From: Haberlea rhodopensis
Taxonomy: Eukaryota > Streptophyta > Magnoliopsida > Lamiales > Gesneriaceae
Assembly (NCBI GenBank): GCA_907163345.1
Contig: CAJQUN010000043.1
Location: 744,001-808,000 of the forward strand
Direction: 5' to 3'
DNA length: 64,000 nt
Positions 10,842 to 22,126 of this stretch are shown piece by piece. Below the pieces are notes generated by a model. That model was not told the origin of the DNA. It made no database searches and saw only the letters and a program-made list of their open reading frames with translations. The position numbers were made by a program, and so were the translations under genes. Positions within the stretch are counted from its first letter, which is position 1. Each line of letters opens with the position of its first letter.

Positions 10842-10933
10842 TGTCAACATATGACATTCAATATAACATCGTCAACTCGTGACGGTACATGTCGAAACAC
10901 GACACCCATAGCCTCATCGTCAAACACATGACG
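10842..10933. repeat. Four short hairpins with paired stem changes
   Basis: Perfect 5-bp stems with 5-6 base loops follow one another: TGTCA/TGACA (10842-10856), CGTCA/TGACG (10870-10884), TGTCG/CGACA (10890-10904) and CGTCA/TGACG (10918-10933). The first and fifth stem positions vary, each time with the matching change on the other side. The LARD-2 counterpart at 47110-47225 shows the same stems with some outer pairs lost. Confidence 0.8.
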
Positions 10934-10984
10934 GTATATGTACATCAACGCATATCATCCACAATAATGCTAATAAAACAGTAA

Positions 10985-11440
10985 TATGACATACCTCATC
11001 GCTAACAAGATAGCGGCATACCTGTCTCCGTCGTCCAACAGTGGTACGCAATCAGCACCCATGGCTCGTAGGTGGTGTAATCCAGTGCTACGCACATAGC
11101 GGTATAACCCATCGCTATAGAATCAGCGGCATGATCTCTCGCCATAGAGTCGGCGGCATAAAACATCGCTATAAATATCCGACGGTATGAACCATCGCCA
11201 AAGAGGTAGCGGAATGACCCATCGCTATATGATACCCGGCGGTATGAACCATCGCTATAGATGTAGCGGAATGTACCATCGCTATATAATATCTGGCGGC
11301 ATGAACATCGCCAATAGAATAGCGGAATGAACCATCGCTATGAATACCAGGCGGCATAAACCATCGCCAATAGAATAGCGGAATGAACCATCGCTATAAA
11401 TACCCGGCGGCATAAACCATCGCCAATAGAATAGCCGATC
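10985..11440. repeat. CGCT/AGCG and CGCC/GGCG hairpin minisatellite
   Basis: About fifteen units of roughly 29 bases alternate between CGCT...AGCGG and CGCC...GGCGG forms, for example near 11110 and 11140. It is the reverse complement of the 59-bp dimer array of LARD-2 (46341-46812). Several units have lost one arm by substitution. Confidence 0.8.
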
Positions 11441-11767
11441 CCTAGTCTTGTTATAGTAGTGTATTTTAATGCACCTCGCTTGTCATGACCGCGGCACTAA
11501 TACTCCTCGCTTCTACATATCAGCGGCATAGAATAACCTCGCTCAAATGCGACATGCGGCAATATCCTCGTTTCAACATTTGGCGGCAAATATTCTTTCC
11601 TCGCTACGATATGACAGCGGCAAGTATTCTATCACCGCGTCAAGTGACAGCGGCAAAGCATTCAAAATCATCACTCATCCATAACAACGACTCATGGGAT
11701 ATTCACCAAGCCTTCCATCTATACCTGCAACACAATGCATATTCCATATCCCAATATACATCACCAT

Positions 11768-11983
11768 GAGTGTATTTTAATGCACCTCGCTCAAATGCGA
11801 CATGCGGCAATACCATCGCTTCAACATTTGGTGGCAAAGCATTAAAATCATCACTCCCATAAATACAACCACGATGAGTGTATTTTAATGCACCTCGCTC
11901 AAATGCGACATGAGGCAATACCCTCGCTTCAACATTTGGCGGCAAAGCATTAAAATCATCACTCCCATATATACAACCACAAT
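11768..11983. repeat. Two tandem 108-bp repeats
   Basis: Two successive copies begin with GAGTGTATTTTAATGCACCT at 11768 and 11876, differing at a handful of bases. A related partial copy starts near 11457. Each copy contains CTCGCT...GCGG units, so this is a local re-amplification of the hairpin repeats of LARD-1. Confidence 0.85.
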
Positions 11984-12413
11984 GCATAATCCATGTTGTA
12001 TATAGAATGCAGGTTATCGTTTCGTGTTTTTCAACCCTGGCCTTAGCCCTTCATGTCATAGCGTCCCTACATGAACAATCCCAAACCATGAGCATATAAT
12101 AACCCATATTCACCACAATATGATTATAATGAGTAAATGCATAAATTATGAGTACAAAGTACTTCCTGTATCCCAATGCATTTCAAAATGCTCCCTTTGG
12201 TTGTCCCTGTGCCACAACTCACAATCATAATCAACAGGTTATATTATGATTCCATAGATGTCATGACATATAATTGTTTGACTATGATCACATTTCATAA
12301 ATGCACATAAGCAACATAGTTGTGTCACACAACATTAACTACTAGCATGCATAAATATGTGCTACCCATTCCTATCAGCATGTTCCAGGCCCTCAACAGC
12401 CCCAAAGAGCAAA

Positions 12414-12430
12414 CCACTGCTCTGATACCA
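12414..12430 (-). other. LARD-1 primer binding site (initiator tRNA-Met)
   Basis: The minus strand reads TGGTATCAGAGCAGTGG. The first 12 bases match the complement of the 3' end of plant initiator tRNA-Met, the usual primer of Tekay and copia elements. Four bases (TTAG on the minus strand) separate it from the LTR. Confidence 0.85.
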
Positions 12431-13894
12431 CTAATGTAAGGACCCCAGTGCCCTTATCACGTTATTAGTGTATTAATCCATACCATTAGTGCATATAGTC
12501 ATATTATCATGGGGAAAAATCCATATGCAATATTATCCAGAAAATTTCTTGCATTTGATCCACATAATATTCAAATTCCCCAACCAAGATCACTTACATA
12601 GCATGCACCCTTATAATACACTAACATGCTCTCAGTTCATTTAGCAATTGCATGCAAACTATAAATGAAGAGAGAAAGACATTTGCCTTCTTTATACAAT
12701 CCATATACACATAATACTGCTCACATGCGAGCATCGAATAAGTATACGTGTATCTAATGTATAAAGTATCATGCTCAATACCGTCACTGGTACTTCGATC
12801 CCTGGAATCACCTCCATTCCATAGCCCGAGCTCAACTCCAAAGTCATCGATGTACCTAATCACCTGTCCCAATAGAGACAGCCCCCACACGGGGTGAGCA
12901 TACCAATATCCCAAGTCCAATAATCACAATAATACAATTCATAATTTACAACAATGTAAATGCTGTGAAATACAAAAATGCTCCTTGGATGGTATCATCC
13001 TCATCCGGGATTCCCTGTACTGTCCCTGTTCTCAAAACAACTGAAACCATCAAATTCCCAAATGCCAGTTAATCATTACATTGATTAACAAATCCATTGC
13101 TATATACTGATATCATAATCAATAATACCAAATCATTAAACAATGATTACAAATATTCCAAATACCTCACTTATGGTTCCATAGTTCTATTCCATTGCTC
13201 GCTCTACAATAGCGGAATTTCGTTCTCACTCATGCTCAACAGCAGTGGCGTCATAACCGATGTTCGCTCAAGACGACAACATCCAATCATTGCTCGCTCA
13301 AAAGTGGCACCATATAAATCCCAATGCATATATATACAATTGTAGTAATTACCATAAACCATGCATTTCAATATCCGTTTATTGCTAATACCATATATCA
13401 TGCATTCCCATACACATTCATTGCAATATAGTGTACCAAGCACTCAACAGTTGCAATTATATTAAAGGGCTATGCTCGTACGTCATACGTACCTCATGAT
13501 TCCGTAATTCGAGTCCAACCTTGCCTGAGTCCCACGACCCGTTGAGTTAAGTGCTAACATGCAAATAACTCCCAATTAAACATAGGTATGCAATCAATTG
13601 CACAAGAACGTTCACAACTTCCAAACCTATCGTCCATACATGACGATTACCAAAATAAAAGCCCCCCCAGCTAAGCATGCATAATACCCAAAATATTCCA
13701 TTTTATAAGTTAATAGATAGCCAAAAAATCAACCGAGAATTCCGTTTTAATAACTTTGGCTCCAACCAATCCATTTAAAAGTATAGCATTCCCATTGGAA
13801 TGTAGACATTGCCCCGGAAATGGGCCACTTAAACCTCGATTTCAAAATCCCAACATTTTCCAAAATTTTCAAAAAAGTAAAAAATCTACAAGCG

Positions 13895-14106
13895 GCGATC
13901 GATCGCCTATAACATCGAGATCGATCGCCTCCATCCAGTGGCCAAACCAGTTCTCATTCACGATCGATCGCCAATCCTCACGATCGATCGCCAACCCGCT
14001 CACGATCGATCGGCGAGGCCACGCGATCGATCGCCCGCACTGTTCATCGTCACCAAAAATCGAGCTGCTCGTCGCGATCGATCGCCCCTCCTCGGCGATC
14101 GATCGC
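13895..14106. repeat. CGATCGATCG palindrome cluster (LARD-1 LTR)
   Basis: Eight copies, five preceded by CAC/GAG rather than GGC, for example CACGATCGATCGCC three times around 13960-14010. A spacer beginning GCACTGTTCAT at about 14037 recurs next to the palindromes of the unrelated Athila-type solo LTR (about 23993). The cluster is 400-615 bases past the TATA-like run on the transcribed strand. Confidence 0.95.
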
Positions 14107-14418
14107 CACCTGCGATTTTCCAAAAATTCGAGCTTCCGTGGTGTTTTTCACACCCAAACTCAAAACCAACACCCCATACACCTTCAACACCTCAAATACA
14201 CCCTTAAAACTCAATAAAAACTCCAACAACAAACTTTAAGATTTTTACCCAAAATCCACAAATCCAAATCTAACATTAATACTCAACCAAAATCATCAAT
14301 ACTACTACCAAATCGAAGACAATGACGAGGGGAAGACTAATACCTGATTATCTTCGAGAAAACCGGCTCCCGAGCCAAGCTACCAACGATTTTCTTCCAA
14401 GAGCAAAAGAGGGGAAAT

Positions 14419-14520
14419 GGGGGGGGGGGGGGGGGGGAGGGTTTGAGCGTGGAGAGAGGGGAGAGAGAGAAGGGTTCCGTGCCAAATGACGGAATACCAA
14501 GTCCACTTGGTATATATATA
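14419..14520 (-). promoter_or_regulatory. TATA-like promoter and 19-base homopolymer of LARD-1 LTR
   Basis: TATATATATAG at 14510-14520 reads as a TATA box in either direction and is placed like the CTATAAATACC boxes of the LARD-2 LTRs. Transcription on the minus strand would start some 30 bases further left. A run of 19 G (plus strand) at 14419-14437 would then be a C-run in the RNA leader. The start site is inferred. Confidence 0.5.
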
Positions 14521-14857
14521 GTACCAAAACTCGAAAATACCAATCCCTTCACAAATACATAATGATTCATTAAATATCTTCTGTTTTCAAAAAACATCTC
14601 TCTAACCTCAATTCCCATTACCAGCCCCAGTACAAAGTATAAAGTACTCCGGACCCCAAATCCCACCAAAGACCAAATTCCAAGGTTATCACCATGATGA
14701 GAATACAATCTCATCCCTTGGATCCAACGACTCCAAAAACAGGATTTAAAATCCCCGGGAGTCCCAAAACCACAATTAATACACAATTGCCACAGTTAAA
14801 ATCCATTAAGGATTATTACCACACCGGGATTAGTACCAATAATTCCCGGGCATCACA

Positions 14858-15452
14858 GATTCCACAAGTAGTTGATCATGATCAGTACTTCCTGATGATC
14901 GACAGATTCCAGATACTGTCGAGAACCCTGTTGAACAACATGATCCTGTCTTAGAGGAAAATGTTGATACAACATTGAGAAGGTCTACTAGAATAAGGAG
15001 ATCAGCAATTCCTAGTGATTATATTGTGTATCTACAAGAATCTGACTATAATATTGGAGCTGAGAATGATCCCGAGATGTTTTCACAAGTGATGGAAAGT
15101 GATGAATCCAAGTTATAGTTTGATGCCATGAGTGATGAGATAAATTCAATGGCACATAAAGGAGTCTGGGGGTTGGTTCAGTTGCCAGATGGTGTAAAAG
15201 CCATTGGATGTAGGCGAGTCTTTAAAACAAAGAAAGATTCACTGGCAACATTGAACGACATAAGGCTAGACTTGTTGCCAAAGATTCACTCAGAAAGAGG
15301 GAACTGATTATACAGAGACATTATCTCATGTTTCTAAAAAGGATTCTCTCCGTGTGGTTATGGCATTGGTGGCCCATTTTGATCTGGATTTGCATCAAAT
15401 GGATGTGAAAATGGAATTCCTCAGTGGCGATCTAGAGGAAGAGGTTTATATG
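14858..15452 (+). pseudogene. Ty1/copia polymerase scrap (linker to early reverse transcriptase)
   Basis: Read on the plus strand with frame changes, this encodes a copia Pol piece: a linker with LRRSTRIRRSAIPSDYIVYL, then DAMSDEINSMAHKGVWGLVQ, AIGCRRVFKTKKDS and HQMDVKMEFLSGDLEEEVYM, i.e. the early fingers of reverse transcriptase. There is an in-frame stop near 15117 and at least one frameshift around 15260. It differs from copia-2 and copia-3 in sequence and direction, so it is a third copia family. LARD-1 ends exactly at its left side (flank GATTC) and a Tekay LTR piece abuts its right side. No LTR of its own is present. Confidence 0.85.
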
Positions 15453-16018
15453 GGGGTAATCCCACCAAACCCATTTCAAACACAAAACATAATAAATCAA
15501 ACAAGGAGAGATTCATACCCTTCAAGGCTTCAAATCCTAACAAGAAATCTCACAAATGAAGATTTTGCAAAGGTTTTCTCCTCCTCTCCTTGCTAAAATC
15601 AAGATTGGGGTTTGGGGATAGGGTTGAGAGTGATTTTAATTGAGAGTGGTGGGTTAAAGAGGAAATGGGGGTAATGGGTATAAGTGTTGGGTTTAATATA
15701 AAATGATACCCCATTAATTAGCATGATGTATAAAATATCCCCAACTGATATTTCAAAAGCATTTTCCAAAAATGCACCATAACCCCAATTAAAAACATGC
15801 TTTACCAAATAATCATTATCCACCACAAATAAACCATGCCAACACCCAAATTCCCAACATGCATCACATGCACCCTGAAATGCATTACCAGGCCACGCCC
15901 ACCGCATGACTAAGCATTTCACCATATTAATTAATTCAACACGTAATTAATTAACACCATAATTATCACATAAACGTAATTAATGCCCAAATGCACATAA
16001 TTATTTCGGGATATCACA
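15453..16018 (-). mobile_element. Tekay-1 3' LTR, truncated
   Basis: The right end, TTCGGGATATCACA at 16018, is followed by the complement of a polypurine tract, so this is the 5'-most part of the 3' LTR of a minus-strand Tekay element. Only about 566 bases remain; similar LTRs here are 2.6-2.9 kb. The left breakpoint at about 15452 joins the copia scrap. Confidence 0.82.
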
Positions 16019-16054
16019 ATACTCCCCTACTTATAAGATTTCGTCCTCAAAATC
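16019..16054 (-). other. Tekay-1 polypurine tract and preceding hairpin
   Basis: The minus strand reads TAAGTAGGGGAGTAT directly before the LTR. Upstream of it, GATTTCG-TCCT-CAAAATC at 16037-16054 is a 7-bp stem with one broken pair. The intact version is at 25269-25286, and LARD-2 has an A:T-for-G:C variant at 49453-49470. Confidence 0.8.
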
Positions 16055-16059
16055 GCATG

Positions 16060-16521
16060 CACTTACCAATCACTAAACATAAATCACATACCAAAAAATA
16101 GTTCCGGGTAGTGCTGCACCATATGCCGCTCCGTCTCCCATGTGGCTTCCTCGACACCCCTGCGATCCCACCAAACCTTGACCATCGGTATCACCTTGTT
16201 CCGAAGTCTGCGATCAGCTCTATCCAGAATCCTGACTGGTCATTCCACGTAAGACACATCAGAATCTAACTGCACCTCAGAAGGCTGCAACACATGCGAC
16301 GGATCCGGCTCATACTTCCGCAACATAGATACATGGAACACGTCATGAATACCGGATAATGACGGTGGTAAAGCCAGACGGTAGGCCAAAGTACCAATGC
16401 GCTGTAAGATCTCAAACGATCCCACATACCTCGGAGACAATTTCCCGCGCATACCAAACCGCACAACACTTCTGAAAGGTGAGATCTTCAAAAAGACCTT
16501 ATCTCCCAATTGGAATTCCAA
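16060..16521 (-). pseudogene. Tekay-1 integrase tail and chromodomain
   Basis: The C-terminal end of a Tekay/Del polyprotein. An open stretch (16240-16521) holds FQLGDKVFLKISPF, RGKLSPRYVGSFEI, LAYRLALPPSLSGIHDVFHV and LRKYEPDPSHV, standard for this lineage. Beyond a stop at about 16239 the frame continues into a chromodomain-like end (VRILD...KVIPMVKVWWDRRGVEEATW...). Chromodomains of this type steer integration to particular chromatin. The stop after SYVE and another after NKRR separate it from the catalytic core, so the gene is dead. Confidence 0.88.
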
Positions 16522-16524
16522 CGG

Positions 16525-17146
16525 TCACCGCCGTTTATTTGCATAGGTTGTCTGCCTATCCTGGGCTGCTTTCATTTTCTGTCGGATTACCTTTATCTTT
16601 TCCTTCATCTCCCGAATCAATTCGGGTCCTCCGATCGATTTGCTAGTCAAGTCATCCCAGTACAGTGGTGACCTACAACGTCGACCATAAAGAGCCTCGA
16701 ATGGAGCCATCTGAATGCTAGCCTGATAGCTGTTATTGTACGAGAACTCTACCAAGGCCAATGAATCTTGCCACGAAGTATCAAACTCCAACACACATAC
16801 CCGTAGCATATCCTCGAGCGTCTGTATAGTACGCTCGGTCTGACCGTCCGTTTGGGGATGATATGACATGCTCAATCTTACTTCAATACTCAAAGCTGAC
16901 TGAAGACCTCCCCAAAAGTGAGATGTAAACCGGGGATCTTGGTCAGATACAATGGAAACTGGAATCCCGTGCAGTCTCACTACATCCCGGACATACAACT
17001 GAGCCATCCTCAAGTATGTGAATGTCATACTGTACGGAATAAAATGAGCTACCTTTGTCAGCCTATCCATGATCACCCAAATGGCATCAAAACCCGAAGT
17101 AGTCCTCGGCAAGTGGGTCACGAAATCCATGGATACGTGTTCCCAC
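16525..17146 (-). pseudogene. Tekay-1 integrase core, split by copia-2
   Basis: The catalytic core has D13 (SMDFV), D74 (IVSDQDPRF) and E110 (DGQTE), spaced as in DD35E integrases, followed by SYNNSYQASIQMAPFEALYG and GRRCRSPLYWDD. The reading frame now starts with six residues contributed by the copia-2 LTR. The true upstream part lies 21 kb away at 38311-39076, ending in LEIPEWKW, and the duplicated CCCAC joins the two halves in frame. Frame ends at a stop after ANKRR. Confidence 0.92.
17142..17146. other. Target duplication CCCAC, left side of copia-2
   Basis: CCCAC precedes the TGTAAGTAATCC start of the copia-2 LTR and is repeated at 38311-38315 after the other LTR ends in ATCCCAACA. Five bases is the usual duplication length. 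It shows that everything from 17147 to 38310 entered, directly or later, through one copia insertion into Tekay-1 integrase. Confidence 0.93.
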
Positions 17147-18639
17147 TGTAAGTAATCCATCAAGCATCGGACGCAGCGGAATATAAAAAATATTATGGAT
17201 TACAAGACACCGGATCTATACAAAGAGGTTCATATCGGATAAAGGAACAAAAGTCTCACCCTTGTAGCGTGTTTGAGCCGATTCCACGAAGCAGCACCAC
17301 GTCCAACGCCTTCTTCGAGTCACAAGCAAAACTTATCAAGTTTTGCCTCAACGGTATCCACACGATCAAATCGGGAAGGGATAGTTTAAGAACAAAGTGC
17401 TAGATTTGTTCTTAAACCGATACAAGAAGCACACTTGATTCACAATCAAAAGGATGGCACAAAATTTCTCTACCTCACGTCGACTATGAGGAAGCCGAGA
17501 GAAGCATGAGAGATGTGGCGGCCGTGTGACTTGTTTGAACGAATGGAATTAATAAAATTGTACCCTATAATTCCTTATATCCTTGTTATTAAAAGGCTTT
17601 ATTAAAATTCAAGACTTTCTCAAAGTCTTATGGGCCTAAACCCATGATTTAATTAAAACTTTTAATTTTAATTAAGACTCTTCTTAATTAATTAATTCAT
17701 CCAATGAATTTAATTTCCCTTATCGATTTAATCTTTTGCGTGACTCGATAGGATCTTGTAATGTTGGCAGTGACAAAAAATCTCATTTTATGTCGCAAGC
17801 AATGAGCGGTATCTAGCAACACATCAATGCTACCCAAATTACAAGAATGTCAATGACTCGACATAATCTAGGAACCGTGATAATATTAACCATGTAACTT
17901 AATCCCTTTGTCCTTTGTGTTTAGATTGAACACGAGTCATGGAATAGTCATACTCGTATATTCAATCTTTATTTCTTGATCCCCAAGTAGAACTAGAATA
18001 AACGAATAAGCTCGATATCTCATATCGACTCATTCGAGCATGGCCATGCATTTTAGTTCTCACTTGATCAATGGCCAAACACTTCTCCTGTTATATAGGA
18101 GGGACAAATCCTATCTCAATCAGTCAACATCCCTCTACATAATTCGTAGTGTATCGAATAGTCGCCTTTATAGTTTACCCTGTTACGGGTAACGTTTGAC
18201 AATATCAAGATACATAACTCGTTATGTTGGGATCTCTGATGATCACAAGTCGTAAGGATTACATACATTATTATCACTATGAGAATTGCATATGACAATC
18301 ATATAACTATCCATGTTGCATTCTCATGGTGGGTCTGTCCAGTACATCGTTCTCTAACATGTACCCATGCGTTGATTTGATATCTCATATCAATGAACAA
18401 TTCATCAATCAATGCATACTAGTCTCTATGTATTATCATTATCCTGATTCATGATAATACTTGACTAGGGACAATGTTTAAGAATAATACAATATTATTC
18501 TAAGGACATTAACATATATATTAATTAACATTGCACAGTTAAACGAATAATATATAATAATGAATTGCCATTCATAAAATCATAAACATTGTATGTCAAA
18601 ACAATCATGCAATGACATGTCTTAGGGCATATCCCAACA
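17147..18639 (-). mobile_element. Copia-2 3' LTR
   Basis: A 1493-bp LTR from TGTAAGTAATCC to GCATATCCCAACA. It matches 36812-38310 almost throughout. The polypurine tract on its right side (AAGTGGGAGATT on the minus strand, 18640-18651) marks it as the 3' LTR of a minus-strand element. It contains no long reading frame. Confidence 0.93.
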
Positions 18640-18888
18640 AATCTCCCACTTGCACTAAGACCACTCAGACATATACCTGATGCCTAGATCTAGTATGACG
18701 ATCATGCTTCTGCTGTGACAGTGGCTTCGTCAATGGGTCAGATAACTTATCATCTGTTGGTACTTTGCATATTTTAACATCTCCCCTTTCAACGATTTCT
18801 CGAATGAAATGAAAGCGCCGAAGTATGTGCTTGGATCTTTGGTGAGATCTAGATTCCTTAGCCAATGCGATCGCTCCATTGTTGTCAC
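18640..18888 (-). pseudogene. Copia-2 RNase H C-terminus and polypurine tract
   Basis: The minus strand encodes the last part of a copia Pol: SHQRSKHILRRFHFIREIVE, VKICKVPTDDKLSDPLTKPL, the normal end of copia RNase H. It aligns to 60960-61211 of copia-3. At 18886-18888 the copia sequence stops at GTTGTCAC and becomes Tekay-2 integrase. About 180 bp of copia are missing between here and the continuation at 31478. Confidence 0.9.
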
Positions 18889-19370
18889 TTCCACTTAGGT
18901 ACCTTCAAGCTCTTCAGCTCGCCACCAGGCCTCTGCCTTTCTGCCTTTACTTATTGGCAGATCAAACATCTTTTAACGAAAGCGATCACATCGTGCTTCA
19001 TGCGTCTCCACCAGAACTGACCACTTAGGTCCTTATACATTTTCCTTCCTCCTGGGTGGATACTGAACCGACTACTATGAGCCCGTTCCGATATTCCTTT
19101 AAGCAACTCCGGCGTATCTGGGACTACCCATCGGTTGCCCAGCCTCAAGGAATCATTTTCTGCCATTCTGAACTTTGATGGCTGTCCTCGAAGTACTAAA
19201 AACGACCACCTCTGAACCTCATCATCTGACCTCTGGGCTTTCCTAATAGCCTCAAATAAGTCTGGCTCAGCCAACAAGGTCGACACTCGCACCGGCGACG
19301 TGTCCACATCAAAATCATAGCCCAAATGGCAACAAGAGGTCATCATAGCTGATAAATTCATGACATCCAT
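18886..19370 (-). pseudogene. Tekay-2a integrase N-terminal part, truncated
   Basis: The minus-strand frame 18951-19370 runs through LSAMMTSCCHLGYDFDVDTS, GRKMYKDLSGQFWWRRMKHD and VKRCLICQ, the zinc-binding N-terminal domain of a Tekay integrase. It begins abruptly at MDVMNLS because about 33 codons of the RNase H end are deleted, a lesion shared with the other copy at 26447-26830. Its downstream half is missing, since copia-2 joins at 18886-18888 through a 3-base CAC overlap. Inactive. Confidence 0.88.
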
Positions 19371-19386
19371 CTTCTTTGTCGCATAT

Positions 19387-19731
19387 TCATCTCAGCCTGT
19401 GTGAACAAAACTCCAGGCTCTTATGGTCCGTGTAGATGGTAAACGACGTACCATGCAAGTAATGCCTCCAAATCTTCAAGGCAAATATAACGGCTGCCAG
19501 CTCCAAATTATGGACTGGGTACCTATCCTCATGTGGTTGTAACCGCCTCGATGCATAAGCCACCACATGCTTATCTTGCATCAACACACAGTCCAAACCC
19601 TGCAGTGATGCATTCGTGTACAAGGCAACCCTCTTATTCTCAGAAGGAATCACCAACATAGGTGTCGTAGTCAAACGACGCTTCAATTCTTGGAAGTTTT
19701 CCTCACAAGCTTCGGACCAATAGAACGACAC
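19387..19731 (-). pseudogene. Tekay-2a RNase H
   Basis: The frame includes FYWSEACEENFQELKRRL, then VALYTNASLQGLDCVLMQ (normally YTDAS, so the first catalytic aspartate is asparagine here), VVAYASRRLQPHEDRYPVHN, LELAAVIFALKIWRHYLHG and IYTDHKSLEF. A one-base shift after SLEF ends the frame in CSHRLR. The same N and the same frameshift occur in Tekay-2b. Confidence 0.88.
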
Positions 19732-20649
19732 TCCTTTCTGAGTCAGCTGTGCCAGGGGTCTGGCAATCCCTAAGGATCTGGAGTACTGTTCTCAAGTGCT
19801 TCACGTGTCCCTCTTCAGTTCGAGAGTAAATAAGCATATCGTCAATGAAAACTATGACGAACTGATCCAAACATGGTTGGGGCACTCTGTTCATCAGGCT
19901 CATAAAACAGCTAGGGCATTCGTCACCCCAAAAGGCATGACTAAGAATCCGTAGTGTCCATATCTAGTCCTGGAATCTGTCTTCTGTACATCAAACTCTC
20001 GAACTCGAATCTGATGATACTCTGACCTCAGATCGATCTTACTGTAGAGCCTCGTACTCTGCAGCTGATCAAACAAATCATCAGTCCCCGGAAGCGGATA
20101 CTTATTCTTCATCATGGCTTTGTTCAGTTGTCTGAAATCGATGCACAGCCGCATTGAACCATCTTTCTTCTTAACAAATAAAACTGGTGCACCCCAAGGC
20201 GATACGCTAGAGCGTATATAGCACTTGTCAAGGAGCTCCTGCAACTGAACATTTAACTCCTTTAGCTCCGTTGGTGCCATCCTATACGGGGCACGAGAAA
20301 TGGTAGACGTCCCTAGTAGTAACATATTCCCAAACTCGACCTCTCTCGTCGGTGGGAATCCGGGAATCTCTTCCGGAGATACATCAGGAAACACCGCCAC
20401 TACGGGCACATCCTCAACCTCTAACTCTTCCCTCTTTTCAGTACTATCAACAACATAGATGAGATATCCTTTATGGTCTCGTTCCAATAACTGCGCCATC
20501 TTGACAGCAGATATTAACGGAATTCTTGAACGGGAACCATCCCCATAGAATGTCCATTGGACTCCCATATCAGACCTGAATCGGACAGTCCTTGTCTGCA
20601 GTCCACAACTGCCTGATACTTGTTCAGCACATCGATGCCCACAATGCAT
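19703..20649 (-). pseudogene. Tekay-2a reverse transcriptase, frameshifted and internally deleted
   Basis: The upstream frame (19900-20649) begins in the protease-to-RT linker and reads FPDVSPEEIPGFPPTREVEF, PYRMAPTELKELNVQLQELL, SSVSPWGAPVLFVKKKDGSM and YGHYGFLVMPFGVTNA. It shifts at about 19900 to the second frame (19703-19903): MSLMNRVPQPC, FVIVFIDDMLIYSR (FIDD active site). After TVLQILRD the sequence jumps to the RNase H linker, dropping roughly 80 codons that Tekay-1 retains at 39330-39510. The product cannot be functional. All lesions are shared with Tekay-2b. Confidence 0.9.
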
Positions 20650-20834
20650 TCGAAGTCTGACATTCCCAGAACAATCAAGTCTGTCCTCAGCTCGTTGCCC
20701 TCAAAATAAATGAGGCCGTCATAAACAATCTAATCAGTTATCAAACTTCTTCCAGCAGGGGTCGAGACTACAGGAGGCATGGGCGACGGAGAAGTGCATA
20801 TGAAATCGCATCACTTACTTCAGCATTTTCTGCC
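20640..20834 (-). pseudogene. Tekay-2a protease remnant fused to gag start
   Basis: The minus strand starts MAENAEVSDAISY at about 20834, a plausible gag start, and after 13 codons passes directly into the protease region (STPAGRSLIT...LIYFEGNELRTDLIVLGMSD). Nearly all of gag and the protease active-site segment are therefore deleted. The same fusion is in Tekay-2b at 28140-28332. Such an element would need proteins from relatives to move. Confidence 0.75.
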
Positions 20835-21021
20835 ATACTGCAAGACAAGGGTTAACAACTATACCCAAAAGCAGTTCATATAATACCTCGTTAGATAAAT
20901 AAAACATGTTAGCATAGCATCCTATACTTCTTATGTAACATATGCACACAACATGTTTACAAGTAAGCACCTAGCCAACTTATTGCTAAGGCTACCCTTC
21001 ACTCATTCCCGGGTTATCTAA

Positions 21022-21038
21022 CCACTGCTCTGATACCA
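21022..21038 (-). other. Tekay-2a primer binding site (initiator tRNA-Met)
   Basis: TGGTATCAGAGCAGTGG on the minus strand, 12 bases matching the initiator tRNA-Met complement, four bases from the LTR at 21043. The 190 bases between it and the gag-like ATG are leader without other features. Confidence 0.85.
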
Positions 21039-21499
21039 CTAATGTAGGGTCTTCCTACCTTAACATCATCTTAATACACAATTTATGGACTAAACAAGCA
21101 TTAATAACGTCTTAGGGTTCCGATTGTAGCTTTGAGCTAAAAAAAGATTTCAGGCCAACAATGAAATTTCAAAACTTAACTCATTACATCCTCAATAATG
21201 AATGTTAAAGTGATAGTATTATACTACTCCTAGAGTAGAGACTACCCAAAAGTCCTGTATCCTATCTTCTTTCATGCTCCTTTTAGCTCACTGCCTCAAC
21301 CCGACCCTTAGCCCTTCGGTCCAAAAGTGTACCTACAGGAACAACCCATCATGAGCATGTACATCGTTACTTAACATCATAAGGCGATGGCATATAAATA
21401 AATGCATGAAAATAATTGGTAACGTATACTTCCTGGTTAATCGCATTAACCCTCTTTGGTTGTCCCTGTTTCATAGCCATGCATATAATCATTAATTCT

Positions 21500-22035
21500 T
21501 GACATGAATGATTAAAATCATCATCTTATAATATCATCATCATATAAGCATCATCATTTTATAAATATCATCATCTTATAACATCATCATCATGTAAGCA
21601 TCATCATCTTATAGCATCATCATCTTATAAGCATCATCATCTTATAACATCATCATCTTATAACATCATCATCATATAGCATCATCATCGTATAGCATCA
21701 TCATCATATAAGCATCGTCATCTTATAGCATCATCATCTTATAACATCATCATCTTATAACATCATCATCATATAGCATCATCATCGTATAGCATCATCA
21801 TCATATAAGCATCGTCATCTTATAGCATCATCATCTTATAACATCATCATCTTATAACATCATCATCATATAGCATCATCATCGTATAGCATCATCATCA
21901 TATAAGCATCGTCATCTTATAGCATCATCATCTTATAACATCATCATCTTATAACATCATCATCATATAGCATCATCATCGTATAGCATCATCATCATAT
22001 AAGCATCGTCATCTTATAGCATCATCATCTTATAA
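21500..22035. repeat. CATCATCATCTTATAA minisatellite with 97-bp higher-order unit (4 units)
   Basis: Variants of a 16-base unit (CATCATCATCTTATAA, ...ATATAG, ...GTATAG) are arranged in a six-unit block of 97 bases. The diagnostic variant CATCGTCATCTTATAG recurs near 21713, 21810, 21907 and 22004. The first part of the array (21500-21650) is less regular. No coding role is apparent. Confidence 0.93.
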
Positions 22036-22126
22036 ATATAACAGTAAATGTACAAAATCATAGTTAAGTAAACATGCGGTTTATTCGTCAGTTTCTTTTT
22101 GTTGACCCTGATTCACATTCGTGCAT

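Larger units (their letters stand above)
10835..12413 (-). mobile_element. LARD-1 internal region, partial, non-coding
   Basis: Reverse-complement blocks match the LARD-2 interior (46900-47220 against 10835-11060; primer-site flank at 12390-12413 against 45486-45510). No gag or pol motif is visible in any frame. The region is mostly hairpin-type repeats. It is broken at 10835 by the Tekay-type LTR; the bases just beyond that LTR end are CGGTA, the expected target duplication if the partner copy lies left of the window. It belongs to the LTR at 12435-14857. Confidence 0.75.
12435..14857 (-). mobile_element. LARD-1 5' LTR, complete
   Basis: A 2423-bp LTR runs from TGTAAGGACCCC at 12435 to CCCGGGCATCACA at 14857. 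The primer site on its left shows it is a 5' LTR of a minus-strand element. It shares terminal and internal blocks with the LARD-2 LTRs (for example the hydration of TTATTACCAC...GGGATTA words at its right end). Unlike those copies it carries a CGATCGATCG cluster. A TATA-like run is at 14510-14520 and a G-run at 14419-14437. Confidence 0.88.

Noticed and set aside
11485..11987. Short frames over the 108-bp repeats
   Set aside because: Open only because the repeat has no stop in that frame; no conservation beyond the repeat itself.
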